Of a stretch of DNA of 28,193 nucleotides, positions 11,206 through 20,278 are shown piece by piece (the stretch's first letter is position 1; every line of letters starts with the position of its first letter). The notes beneath the pieces were generated by a model, which did no database searches, was not told the origin of the DNA, and saw only the letters and a program-made list of their open reading frames with translations. Source of the DNA: Tieghemiomyces parasiticus. Taxonomy: Eukaryota; Kickxellomycota; Dimargaritomycetes; Dimargaritales; Dimargaritaceae. The translations under genes and the position numbers were made by a program. The stretch is from the NCBI GenBank assembly GCA_027575765.1, contig JANBPT010000621.1, positions 1 to 28,193 of the forward strand, given 5' to 3'.

Positions 11206-11853
11206 TCAGTTAGGTTCGGCCTCGACTGAGGGCGGCGAGATGTGCGTGAGGCGCACGGGGCCCCGATCTGTCTCAGGGTCGCCCAATACCTCAATACGAC
11301 TGGCAGCCGGCGTGGTACGAGGTGCAGACCAGCGACCCCGCCGACGGTCGTGTTCATCCTCCTCCTCATCGTCGTCGTGGCTATCATCACTGCTGTACCT
11401 CTCACGGTGAGTACTGAGTAGGCCCCGGCGGACCGCCGAGTTGGGGTTCCGTTCGTCCTCGGGGACCGGCTGCGTCAGCCGCTGGGTTAACATATACACT
11501 CCCGTAGGAATGAGCCGCATACTCCGACGGAAGCAGAAGCAGAGGCCGACGACCGTCGCGAACGAAATGAGGCCAAACTGGCGGTGGGAGAGGAGGAGGG
11601 GGGGCAAAAAAAGAGGTCATTAGCGAAGGCGAGCGTGGGCGTTGGAAGTAGGGGTGATGGAACAAACCTGAAGGCCTGTTATTCGATACTTATCGGAGTG
11701 AGGAGAGTGGTTGGTCAGGAAGGAAGTCGACCATCCCTTCCTTCAGATGCTACGACATGCCGTGGATTCAAGACGGCCAACGAGGCCACTTACCAAAACG
11801 TAAGTTGACGTCCACGCGGAGACGTCGTGGTCTGGATGCGGTTGGGGCGCCAT
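11206..11853 (-). CDS. Small single-pass membrane protein with acidic tail, two exons
   Basis: Exon 1 is 11853-11794 (20 codons; start in context agccATGgcg) and exon 2 is 11577-11206. The intron is 11793-11578 (216 nt): GTAAGT donor, a long pyrimidine tract and a CCGCCAG acceptor, phase 0. The 143-residue product has a polar N-terminus and one hydrophobic segment at about 17-36 (YVLFGLISFATVVGLCFCF). That segment is built across the splice junction, Leu20 from exon 1 and Phe21 from exon 2. A basic stretch (RRSMRL, 37-42) follows, then a soluble tail with SSDDSHDDDEEEDEHDRRR at about 82-100. By the positive-inside rule the tail should face the cytosol. I do not recognise the family. Without splicing the membrane segment would lose its N-terminal edge, which supports the intron. 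Confidence 0.68.
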
Positions 11854-12677
11854 GGCTAAAAGAATGTGGCTCGTTCTCCTATGATGAACGGGCGGGCGGG
11901 TTGTAAATAAATGAGAAAGAAAACTGTTGAGAAGTTTCCAAGGGAATGAATGGTTGGGTGAACGAATGAGCGTGGGTGTGAGTGAGAGACGGTGTCTGTG
12001 GGGGGGGGGCGGTGGCGGCTGCCAAGGATTGGTAAAACGGGCTGATAGGGGCTTTGATGCAGAAGGAGTGGGTGTGACAGCCCAATACTTGCTTGGCGGG
12101 TTATCTTCAAAGCGTAGGAGTACCACCCTTTTTCACCATCTATATCCACACCTAGGGCTCCAGTGCCCACTGTCTCACCCGTGCAGTACACAGTAGTGTG
12201 ATTGATTCGATTAGGTTTGACGCCGACTACCTAAATGCCGGCAGCCTTTTTTAACTACCATAACATGGTGGCCTTGGCTAGACAGGCCGGTTAGAGACCC
12301 GTAGATTGGACAGGCGTCCTATCAAGCGAGAGAGGAGGGCACAGCCCCCGTTAGACTTGGTCGAATGATATCTAACCCCACCAATCTGTTTATAAATAGT
12401 CCCTGATGACTAAATAGGTGACGGGGGAGGGAAAAGAGACAGCTTCATTAACATGCGCGCGGAGAAGGGCGAGGGGTGCACAGACGGGTAAGGAGGGGGG
12501 TGGGAGGGAAACGGAATGATAATGCGATAGCTAAAAAAGGATAAAAATGAATCAAACACGGTTAGATGTATAGGGGCCGAGAGCTGGTCTTTTAGGAAAG
12601 GCGAATCGGCGGCTCCAAAGGGTTCGTAAGGGCGGGGCTGGGGGGGGGTACGACTAAACCCAGACTACCCCCGTTGT
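11854..12677. other. Promoter/leader region of the small membrane protein gene
   Basis: On the minus (coding) strand, 12110-11860 is rich in C and T, as in the leaders of other genes here. A 10-base run (G on plus) lies at 12000-12009 and a 9-base run at 12640-12648. A TTTATAAATAG motif at about 12389-12399 is TATA-like on both strands but far from the start. No separate gene is supported; the open frames here follow from the skewed composition. Confidence 0.45.
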
Positions 12678-13751
12678 TTAGTTGAGCTTAACATAATTGG
12701 CCGGGAACGAGCCATTGTGGCCGTTGCACTCGCCGTCCCACCAGTCATTCTGGTTGTCGGTTTGCTTGGTGACCCGGACCAGGTCACCCTTGCGGAAGGA
12801 CAGGTCGCCGGCCTGCTCGCCGTCAAAGTCAAACATGGCCACGGCGTACGTACCCTTGGAACGGCTGGGCACCGGCGGCGGGGGACCCCGCGAGACCGAG
12901 TTGCTGCGGCCGGGCGACCGGTAATCGTCCGAGTGGGGCATGTGTAACGGTGGGTGCTCGGGAGCTCCGCTGGGCCGCAGGTGCGGGGCCTCAGCGTCGG
13001 CGGCCGGAGTATGGGACACGTAGTCGTCATTGAAGGCTGACGGGCTGGACTGGTGGCCAGACGATGGTGTGGTGTTGTACTCGGTGCGGCCGGTGGCGGC
13101 GGCGGCCGTGCGCGTAACCCGCAGATTGAGGGCGCGGTACAGCGCGTCGGCTTCCCGGGGCGGCGGGATGGTGCCGGAGAGCAGTTCCTTGGCACTCACC
13201 TTGCGGCCGTAGAATTTGGCGTTGGCGTCCTTGCGCTCCAGAATCACCGTGCCTTCGATGGAGATACCAGCAAAGAGACCCCGGGTTTTGCTGTACGAGT
13301 AGATGGGTGCGACGTGGCCCAGGGCGACGTTGCCCTCGGCGTTACGACCCAGAGGGCCCGCTGCCACCGAGAGGTTCCCGCCTAGGGTGACGTTGCCACC
13401 CAGGCTGAAGGCCTTGACGGCGGCGGTGGAGTTAAGCACAATGACAAAGTCGGTCATTTCCGCGCCAATTTGGCCGCCAAACCCCACGGAGGCGGTACCA
13501 ATGCAGGACGGAGCGGACCAGGTCCCGTCGGCAAGGCGGGCCACCACCAGACCGGAACCGGCGCGGCCGGACCATACGAACCCGGCCTTGATAACCGTCA
13601 GGATGGCCAGGCCCTTACAGTTGGCCAGAATCGAAGGCGGAATGACCTGGTCGATACCACTGGCAGCGTTGGGGTCAATGAAGGCCTGCAGAATGCGGGC
13701 GGCCTTGCGGGACTCGGACGGGAGGTCCGCAGGAATGGGCAGGTTGACCAT
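12678..13751 (-). CDS. YSC84: SYLF-SH3 protein (Ysc84/Lsb3 - SH3YL1 family)
   Basis: Single-exon gene of 357 residues. The start at 13751 (gaccATGgtc reading on the minus strand is a good context) fits the family N-terminus. The frame stays open 75 codons further upstream, but that stretch is leader-like and CT-rich. The SYLF domain spans about 4-200: IPPSILANCKGLAILTVIKA (38-57), GFVWSGRAGSG (57-67), SAPSCIGTASVGFGGQIG (79-96) and YSYSKTRGLFAGISIEGTVI (151-170). A Ser/Pro-rich linker with a PPPPVPSR proline motif (290-297) leads to a C-terminal SH3 domain at about 301-356, with the ALYDY-like AVAMFDF, the conserved WW (337-338) and PANYV (350-354). In yeast and animals these proteins bind phosphoinositides and actin and act at endocytic sites with Las17/WASP partners. 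The product is expected to be cytosolic and membrane-associated. All hallmark parts are present. Confidence 0.93.
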   Translation of the reverse strand: MVNLPIPADLPSESRKAARILQAFIDPNAASGIDQVIPPSILANCKGLAILTVIKAGFVWSGRAGSGLVVARLADGTWSAPSCIGTASVGFGGQIGAEMTDFVIVLNSTAAVKAFSLGGNVTLGGNLSVAAGPLGRNAEGNVALGHVAPIYSYSKTRGLFAGISIEGTVILERKDANAKFYGRKVSAKELLSGTIPPPREADALYRALNLRVTRTAAAATGRTEYNTTPSSGHQSSPSAFNDDYVSHTPAADAEAPHLRPSGAPEHPPLHMPHSDDYRSPGRSNSVSRGPPPPVPSRSKGTYAVAMFDFDGEQAGDLSFRKGDLVRVTKQTDNQNDWWDGECNGHNGSFPANYVKLN

Positions 13752-15011
13752 GGCGCTAAGTCGAAGGAGGAGGAGGAAGAGGCGATGAGGGGGTGATGAA
13801 GGGGGGGGGTTGCTGCTAAAGAGAGGAGAAGGCAGTCGAGCAAAGAAATGAAACAAGCATCGAATTACACGATAGTGGAGGCGGAGGAAGGGAAAGCAAT
13901 GGCCTGAACGATGTGTCCCGCGGAGGGCTGAAAAGGGCGGCTGAAGGCGCAGGGCGGTCCAGTCCGAAACGGCCAAGTTGTGGGTGCTGAAAATGAGAAC
14001 CAGAGGTATGACGTGGTGGGCTAGTCGGTGAGAGGGCGGAGGAGGAGTGGGAGACTCGGGGCTTTAAAGCTCTCATCCTCCCCCTTCAAGGTGAGCTGCG
14101 CAGCCAGGCCCCCACGATGACCCGCGGAGGGGGCGGTTTCACACGCCTGTAGACACTGGGGGCGACACGACAAGCTTGGGCTTGGCATATAGAAGCCATG
14201 GGTGTAAACCGTTGCACCGTCAATGACATTATCGAAGGAAAGAATCTTCGTGGCCGGGACCACGAGGCGAGGGCGCCAAGCCTTTCGGTGGCCCCATGCC
14301 AATCCCCGCGCTCCGAGGCCCAGATGCCTCGGCTGAGGGGCTGCGGCGTAGAGTGTGGCGAGACCACCCGCGGACTAGTGCAGGGTCCGCAAGAGGGCGG
14401 GGCGGAGGGCACATCAGGAGACGACGGGGCGACCTGCACGTGGATAGCCTGCCCAGCCGCTGGCAACTGTTTGCTAGGGATTCTTCAGAACCTCCGATAT
14501 CTACACCGGCCTCTGTCGTGGGCTCCCCCGTCAAACGGGACTCGTAAAGGACTACGTGGGGGTAAAATAAAATAATATACCAGCGCTAGCCAGTATCTCG
14601 TACCCTCAAAGCGGCCATTTACAGCGTATGGGGCTACCCATCTTTGCGGTGATTTTGTGGGCCTAAGCGGTAGCCATGCGGGTGGACAATCTCCCCGATG
14701 GTTCCACAACCCCGCACTAAAGCCACTAACGGCAAACCTTCCGTCATTTAACATGCCCGAATTAGGAGGTTTGTTTACGATAACTAGTATACAAAATAGA
14801 ACTACCGCCACAAACCTATAAATTCATATTGCTATACATAGTGCGACTTTATTGGCCTTCGATAAGGCTACGCAAAAGAAACCGATCGCATGTTACATAC
14901 AGAGTGAAGAGAGCCCCGCGGTGGCAACCGTTGGATGAGAGCAAGTGGACAATGGCAACGCCGATGGTTGTGTTAGGTTAAGCGGGCGCCCTCGAGGGGA
15001 AACCGAGGTAT
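13752..15011. other. Leader of the SYLF-SH3 gene and spacer to the thioredoxin gene
   Basis: From 13752 to about 14070 the minus strand is C/T-rich, and a TTTAAA motif at 14063-14068 could be the core promoter of the SYLF gene (about 310 bases before its ATG). A 9-base run (G on plus) is at 13801-13809. The rest, 14070-15011, has only overlapping chance frames. It contains the 3' flank of the thioredoxin gene. Confidence 0.45.
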
Positions 15012-15449
15012 TTAAGCGGCAAACTGGGCCACCTGAGCGCCCAGGGCGCTAGGGTTGGCGCCGCGCAGGGGCTCGCCCACGACGGAACCATCCTTGATGA
15101 ACAGGAAGGTGGGCATGGCAGTGACATTGTACTCCCGGGCCACCTCGGCCACCTCGTCAACATCGACCTTGACGAACTTGATATTGCCGTGGGCCTCGGA
15201 CAGCTTGGCGAATATAGGGGCGATGGCCTTGCAGGGACCGCACCAGGTGGCAGAGAAGTCCACGATGACCCGAGCGTTCGCCTTGATAAGGTTCTCGAAC
15301 TCGGCCTTGCTCTTGACTTCAACGACTTTGCCGGCCATATTGGATGATGGGTTGGTGGAGGAGGAGGACGGGGATGTGCTGGATTTGTTAACGGTTTGGA
15401 TGAAGATAAAGACGACAACGAGGAAAAAGAGAATTTCCACAACGGTCAT
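15012..15449 (-). CDS. Thioredoxin with hydrophobic N-terminal extension
   Basis: The 145-residue frame ends with a complete thioredoxin domain (about 39-145) carrying the active site ATWCGPCK with Cys70 and Cys73, the buried Asp64 of VDFSA, and the cis-proline in TAMPTF (Pro113). Thioredoxins reduce protein disulfides and are recycled by thioredoxin reductase. Usual length is 104-110 residues, so about 37 residues are extra. They form a hydrophobic segment (EILFFLVVVFIFIQTV, 5-20) and a Ser/Pro/Thr linker. This suggests a signal anchor or uncleaved signal, with the domain in the ER lumen or tethered to a membrane. An internal ATG at 15338 (aatATGgcc, strong context) would give a normal soluble 108-residue thioredoxin. 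The first ATG (gccATGa) lies only about 30 bases after the predicted transcription start. Both forms could be made. Confidence 0.92.
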   Translation of the reverse strand: MTVVEILFFLVVVFIFIQTVNKSSTSPSSSSTNPSSNMAGKVVEVKSKAEFENLIKANARVIVDFSATWCGPCKAIAPIFAKLSEAHGNIKFVKVDVDEVAEVAREYNVTAMPTFLFIKDGSVVGEPLRGANPSALGAQVAQFAA

Positions 15450-15504
15450 GGCGAGGGAGAATAAAGTGGTGTAGGGCCGATGGGCTCGGCGGGGCGCGGG
15501 CGGA

Positions 15505-15511
15505 TTATATA
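15505..15511 (-). promoter_or_regulatory. TATA box of the thioredoxin gene
   Basis: TATATAA on the minus strand, 56 bases before the first ATG. With the usual spacing of about 30 bases, transcription would start near 15478. This leaves a leader of about 30 nt before the first ATG and about 140 nt before the internal one. Confidence 0.6.
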
Positions 15512-16359
15512 AGAATGACGACGAGAGGGGCGTGTGCGGATGAGAGTTCTATGGCGCAAGGGCAGGGCAGAGCAACGAATAAGCTGGCGGGAAGAGGGGA
15601 AAGAGAGCCGCGTGGGGGAGGCTGTCTGACTAATACACAGAAACATTGGGCGGGCGGGTCAGATGGGGGGATCCGTCCCTCTCCGCGCTGTGTGACTAGA
15701 CGGGCAAGCTGCGGGATGGCGTGAGCCCTGCCTGGCCTGGGCGTTGGGTGGGGCTCAATCACGTCAGGGTAAGTAAATTGCTCCATGCGGAAGGCGATAG
15801 AAGGAGATACAAAAGAGGTCTGGTTGGCGCGTGCGAAATCACACCTTCACCTCCGCCTCCCCCACTCTCCCCCCAACCGCGGGGGCGGGGCCATTATACT
15901 GGGTATGACGGGTAGACTTGCCCTCTAGGGTATGGTATGAAGGTTAGGCTATAGCGCCCCTTACTGACAGCCATGAGCGCTGTAATTAATACCCCCAGCC
16001 TCCCTTGAGCTGACAGACCGTACTCTGTGGCGTGGGGCTACTGGTCCGTTTGTGCAGCCAGAAGCCCCCCCTCCCACATGTTCTAGCAGGATTCTAGCTA
16101 GGGTTAGCCTCAGATGGGTGGCGGTGACGTGCTAGGCGATGGACCTGCAGGGCAGCGAAGGCCACCACAGCCATCCACTGATGCAGTTCACCCAACGCCG
16201 TCGCTGGCAGGGGCCATGGCAGCAGCTAGGGTCTGTTGAGTCGATGGTAGCCACAGGCCTGCAAAGACGGTGTCATCCTAGTGCCACGCCACCTGCTGGT
16301 GACTTTGGTCGTCGAAACGGCTATCGATTGGGCGGATGTATAAGATGTAGCAGAAGAGA

Positions 16360-16385
16360 CAGATGCGACGCAACAGTCGCATCTG
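16360..16385. repeat. Inverted repeat, perfect 10-bp stem with 6-base loop
   Basis: CAGATGCGAC (16360-16369) and GTCGCATCTG (16376-16385) are exact reverse complements around the loop GCAACA. It is in non-coding DNA and no flanking target duplication is seen. Confidence 0.7.
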
Positions 16386-17610
16386 GAAATCACGACTGAC
16401 CCCGCGCGGCCCCCACTTATGGAAAAACAACCCCGGAAAGATAGTTTGTGGACGTGGGAACCGGGAATGGACACGATCTCCGCCGCTGCCGCCGTCATTA
16501 CCTCTTCAACTCTTCACGTGATCTGCTATCACTTGGATGCGGGGAGGGGAAAAAAGCTGCTAGCCGGGTTAGTGGTGCTGGCACCAGATATAGTTGGTCG
16601 TGCCGCGGCGAACACAGTTGCCCCCCACTGAACTGCGGGGCACAGCAGTATGAATTAAGCCCCTCGGCTACACTGCAGGTCATGAGCGGTAAGCTGAGCA
16701 CGAGACTAGCCAGATGCCACCCGCTGTAGTCTGTTCTACACTGATCAGCGACGCAGGGCTCTGGTATTCATAGCAACACACAGCCAACCATCCGCCTGCG
16801 CCATCGCCGCCAGTTGGTTGGCACGATAGCGTTGGACGAGTCTGCAGATACCACGCTTCCATCGGCCCCACCTGTTACCCTAGGGCTATGCTGGGGCCGT
16901 TTTTAGCACTCACTATCCATTGTAAGTAGCCCACCTGGACCTCACAATAGCGGACAGTACCGTCCCCTTATCACCCTTCCTAATTGTCTTCCCTAGGCTT
17001 CGATCGCAAGTGTAGTGTGGTGGCCCAGCACACCACTTAATCAGGAACCTTATCTGGGAATAGGTTTACCCGCGAGTGGTTTAACCTGGGTACGATACTC
17101 TATCGGTCACCGCAACCGCCTCGAGGTTTTATCACTAACTGCGCACGACAGCGCCTCCACTAAATCGTAGCCCTCGCTCCGATGCAAGGATCCTGCTCGG
17201 TGGTAAACCAAGGAATGTCGACCAACATCCTATTATAAATATCTGGCGTTTATTCACCTTAATACAAAAGGTATCGACGTTTTTAACTATTATCGCTTTT
17301 TACCGTGTTAAGGCACGACAGTGTCCAAGGCCTAATTCTCGAATCTTCAGCTGCGTTACCAGCCCGTGCCACGCACCAAGTACACCGCCGACCCAGAATG
17401 GGTGACAGCTACGGCTCATGTAGCCCGAGGCTCGCCAGGCTACTTTCGCCATCCAAGCCTGCTGGCTTCTGTCCAGCGATGTCTTCCACTTCCAGCCTTC
17501 CTAATAATATTATGCCGGCAGTGCTTGAATAAGTGGATGACTTACCGCCCGGATCCCGATAGTGAAGGTCGTCCCCTTTCTGCTCCAAGGTCTGCCACTA
17601 ACCAACGCTG

Positions 17611-17633
17611 CTCTCTCGCTCTCTCTCTCTCTC
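17611..17633. repeat. Interrupted (CT)n microsatellite
   Basis: CT units with a single G interruption at 17618; the longest pure stretch is 17619-17632 (seven units). Confidence 0.85.
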
Positions 17634-17841
17634 CGCCCTCCAATTCAGAGTGACCTAGGCTGAGCTTCGCAATTACATCAGACGACACCATGCCAACCTG
17701 GTCCTCCTGTGTATAAGGCAAACGTATTCGACCAACAGTTTTATCATTCCAAGGATACAAATACAAAAAAATACATTTACCCTTGGTCTAGACGCCACTT
17801 GACTTTCCTCCCTCCCCCCTCACCTCGGCCAGCATCCTTTC

Positions 17842-18279
17842 ATGGCACCATTCCCTCGGGCTACATGCCCACTCACAATTGTATACATTGGACTTTGTGG
17901 CGGGGCCACTACGGTACAAGGTAACCAGTGGTATGCAGGATTGCCGAGTGAGGACCGCCGCATGCCGCATGGAAGTCAGGTTGTTAATGCACCTATACAT
18001 CTTGGTGACTACGGACCAGTTAGGGCCCCCTTCTGCAATAGCCATACTCGGGCCCAGCTAACAATGCCTGGTAAGTTCCCGGCCGGCCACTTGCTCGCGT
18101 CATCGTTTACGCATTAGGCGATATGGCCGGTTAGCTCGCCTAGTCTCGATGAGCGTAGACACGGGGGTGCTCAAGGAAGTAGTATCTCTGCAGGAGGGAT
18201 GGTGGATTCTCTCGAGGTTTCAGAAGAATGGCGAGAGGACTGGGGAGCACACCAATGGGCCTCATTTCGTAAGGGGTAA
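17842..18279 (+). CDS. Tentative small two-exon gene, unknown product
   Basis: A chain of signals suggests a gene. They are TATAAG near 17712, a CT-rich stretch just upstream, an ATG at 17842 after that stretch, a GTAAGT donor at 18071, and a CTCTGCAG acceptor ending at 18193. The last exon is 18194-18279 with stop TAA. The phase-1 donor joins the acceptor frame without a stop. The product would have 104 residues. Its last part reads MVDSLEVSEEWREDW at the N-side of a Trp-rich tail. The first exon has no recognisable domain, and its third codon positions are less GC-biased than in the clear genes. The 123-nt intron is near the size range of the other introns here. I do not recognise a family. 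All the signals could coincide by chance. Confidence 0.25.
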
Positions 18280-18335
18280 GCAGAGTGCCAAGTGAGAGGC
18301 AGCCGTCAAAGGGAGAGAAGAAAGTCGGCGGCGCC

Positions 18336-18367
<32 letters not shown>

Positions 18368-20132
18368 ATATACCCCCATCCGGTTACTGGCTGGCCTTCT
18401 AAAACTCTCGATGGCGCGGTGGGTGGATCGGATATGAAAGGACTCGTTGCAGGCTGCGCGGAAAACTCGGCCCACATTTCCAGATTCCCACTTGTGTGGT
18501 TACAACCTTCGCTCTATTGGATGCCATACACCCTTGGCAGTCGCCGCCCGACCTGACAGGATGACCTTCAGTCTAGACAGATTCTTTGTAGGGCAGCGAA
18601 ACCTTTTTATTGTTGTCGGTAATGCGCTAGGTCTCCGGGACCGGTTGCCCTAATTCCGCGTGGCAGTCTCCATTCCTCTACTGAGGCCCTGCGGGGGAAC
18701 GACAGACAACCCATGAGGTTGCCAAAAATAACCAGAAGACTAGAACAAGGCTGGGCGTATGGTGGAGGGGCTATAATCCTACCCCCACTCGGAGTCGTCG
18801 TCACTCCCTGATCTAGGCTCGGCCGGATGCGGTCTAAATACTGCATAGGGGTGGCACACTCGACTGTGGTTCAGGTTCCACTTCCTGCTACGAGCACATA
18901 GCCCAGCCATTCACGCCATCCCCTGGAGTATGATCCCACTCGGCGACTCGATGAAAATACCTTCCAGTCAGCCGCCGGTCCAGTGTCGCCCGCTAGTCTG
19001 CGGCCTAACATACTAGGATGGGATTTACCCCACGGGGTATTTTAGTCTCATTACCTTTCATTGTTTTTTTTCTTTTTTTCTTGTCGGTTGGTCTCCGTCG
19101 CACTTGCCAGCAGTGCGATATAGTGCAGCACTCAGGCAGCTCATTTCCACTAGTGATTGGGAGCGGCGGCGCCTGAGCAGCTTGCACACTCGCTCTCTTG
19201 GCTTGGCAGGAGGCGCCTGGCCAGCCATTAGTCTTTCCTTTCTGACGGCGAACTGTGTCCCGGCGGTCAGCACTTTTTTGTCATTGGCCACCCACCCCTC
19301 CCAATTTCCCCGCCAATGTGCGCACGGTTCGTAGTGGGGCGGCCGCTGGCCCTCGGCCATCGAGATGTCCACTATCAAACATAAATATCCCTGGCCCCGT
19401 CGCCCTCGGCAATCGTAATCCGTCCCGCCGTCCTCTCCCGGCCCCTTCCGCCCTATCACATACCCATGTCTGTTCTTCCAGACCTCGGACATACTCGAGA
19501 CACCTGAGCCATCATCCCCGCGTTAGTTGTCGCGCCAATTATTGCGTTTCAAATCCAATTTTTTGCGCATCACAAATTGCCTCCTCCGAGCCAGTGGCTA
19601 TCCCCTGGCCCCGACCCAAACAGGGTAACCCTCCGTTAACCGTGCGCACCCGCCGAGTGAGGCCTCCTTTCCCACACAGTGCGCCGTTCCATACCAACAC
19701 CATCGAAACAACGGCCTCCGGGCTGCTGACGACACCCGACAACCTCCGACTGCGCTCACCTCCATCGCGCTAACGGCCGCGAGCGCACTAGCCGATCACC
19801 CTGGCTTCGATCCCACCCTCTCCCTATCCCCTCCCTCCGTCGCAGTTGGCCCTCCCTCCCGCTGTCACTGCCCGACCGCTTTGACGTGCCGTGCACCATT
19901 GGCCGTGGGCCTCGTTTGCTTCCCATGCTGCGCGCCTTCACCACCACCATTCGAGTTTGCCCGTAGATCCTCGCTTAGTTGACAACTTCCGCCTTTTTTC
20001 ACCTGTCTATCCTATTGTAGTCGTTCTAAACGCTACCTCCGTCGCCGTTTTCTGCATCACTACTATCTATCGCCAGCCGACAGACCCAGGCGCCAGGGTG
20101 CTGTGCACCGTCGATCGACCCTCCTGGGCGGC
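18280..20132. other. Gene-poor region and distal upstream region of the RGS receptor
   Basis: Holds the (CA)11 tract, a T-rich block at about 19060-19081 and, from about 19280 on, DNA with a rising C/T bias on the plus strand leading to the receptor gene. The long open frame at 19255-19773 lacks any domain, and its basic Pro/Ser/Arg content is what C/T-rich DNA encodes by default. No gene is supported. Confidence 0.5.
18345..18366. repeat. (CA)11 microsatellite
   Basis: Eleven CA units, preceded by CATACATA and followed by TATATA, so the whole stretch 18336-18372 alternates purine and pyrimidine almost perfectly and could adopt a Z-like form. Confidence 0.95.
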
Positions 20133-20138
20133 TATAAA
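20133..20138 (+). promoter_or_regulatory. TATA box of the RGS receptor gene
   Basis: TATAAA in the context GGCTATAAACC, 141 bases before the likely ATG. The implied start near 20163 would give a leader of about 115 nt that is C/T-rich and contains no ATG before 20279. Confidence 0.6.
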
Positions 20139-20278
20139 CCATTACTCTTTAAAGCCCATCGCATCCTATCCTTTTCCGCCTTTGCCTCATAACTTTATTA
20201 TTTTTTCTTCGTCCACGGTCCTCCGCTTCCCCAAGCTCTCCACGTTTGGACTCCCGACACTTGCCCCGTTTCCAAACC

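Larger units (their letters stand above)
15512..17841. other. Gene-poor intergenic region
   Basis: No supported gene. Notable items are a perfect 10-bp hairpin (16360-16385), an interrupted CT repeat (17611-17633), and a TATAAG motif at 17712-17717 about 130 bases upstream of the tentative two-exon gene at 17842. Open frames here overlap on both strands and show no domain. Confidence 0.5.

Noticed and set aside
13752..13976. Upstream extension of the SYLF-SH3 protein by 75 codons
   Set aside because: The family N-terminus starts at the ATG at 13751; the extension is low-complexity Pro/Ser/Phe/Leu encoded by the CT-rich leader and starts from a non-conserved position.
19255..19773. 172-codon frame upstream of the receptor
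   Set aside because: Pro/Ser/Arg-rich translation typical of pyrimidine-rich DNA; no domain, and the start is not an ATG.
20246..20278. Earlier TTG start for the RGS receptor
   Set aside because: Nuclear genes use ATG as a rule; the ATG at 20279 is well placed after the TATA box and directly before the first membrane segment.
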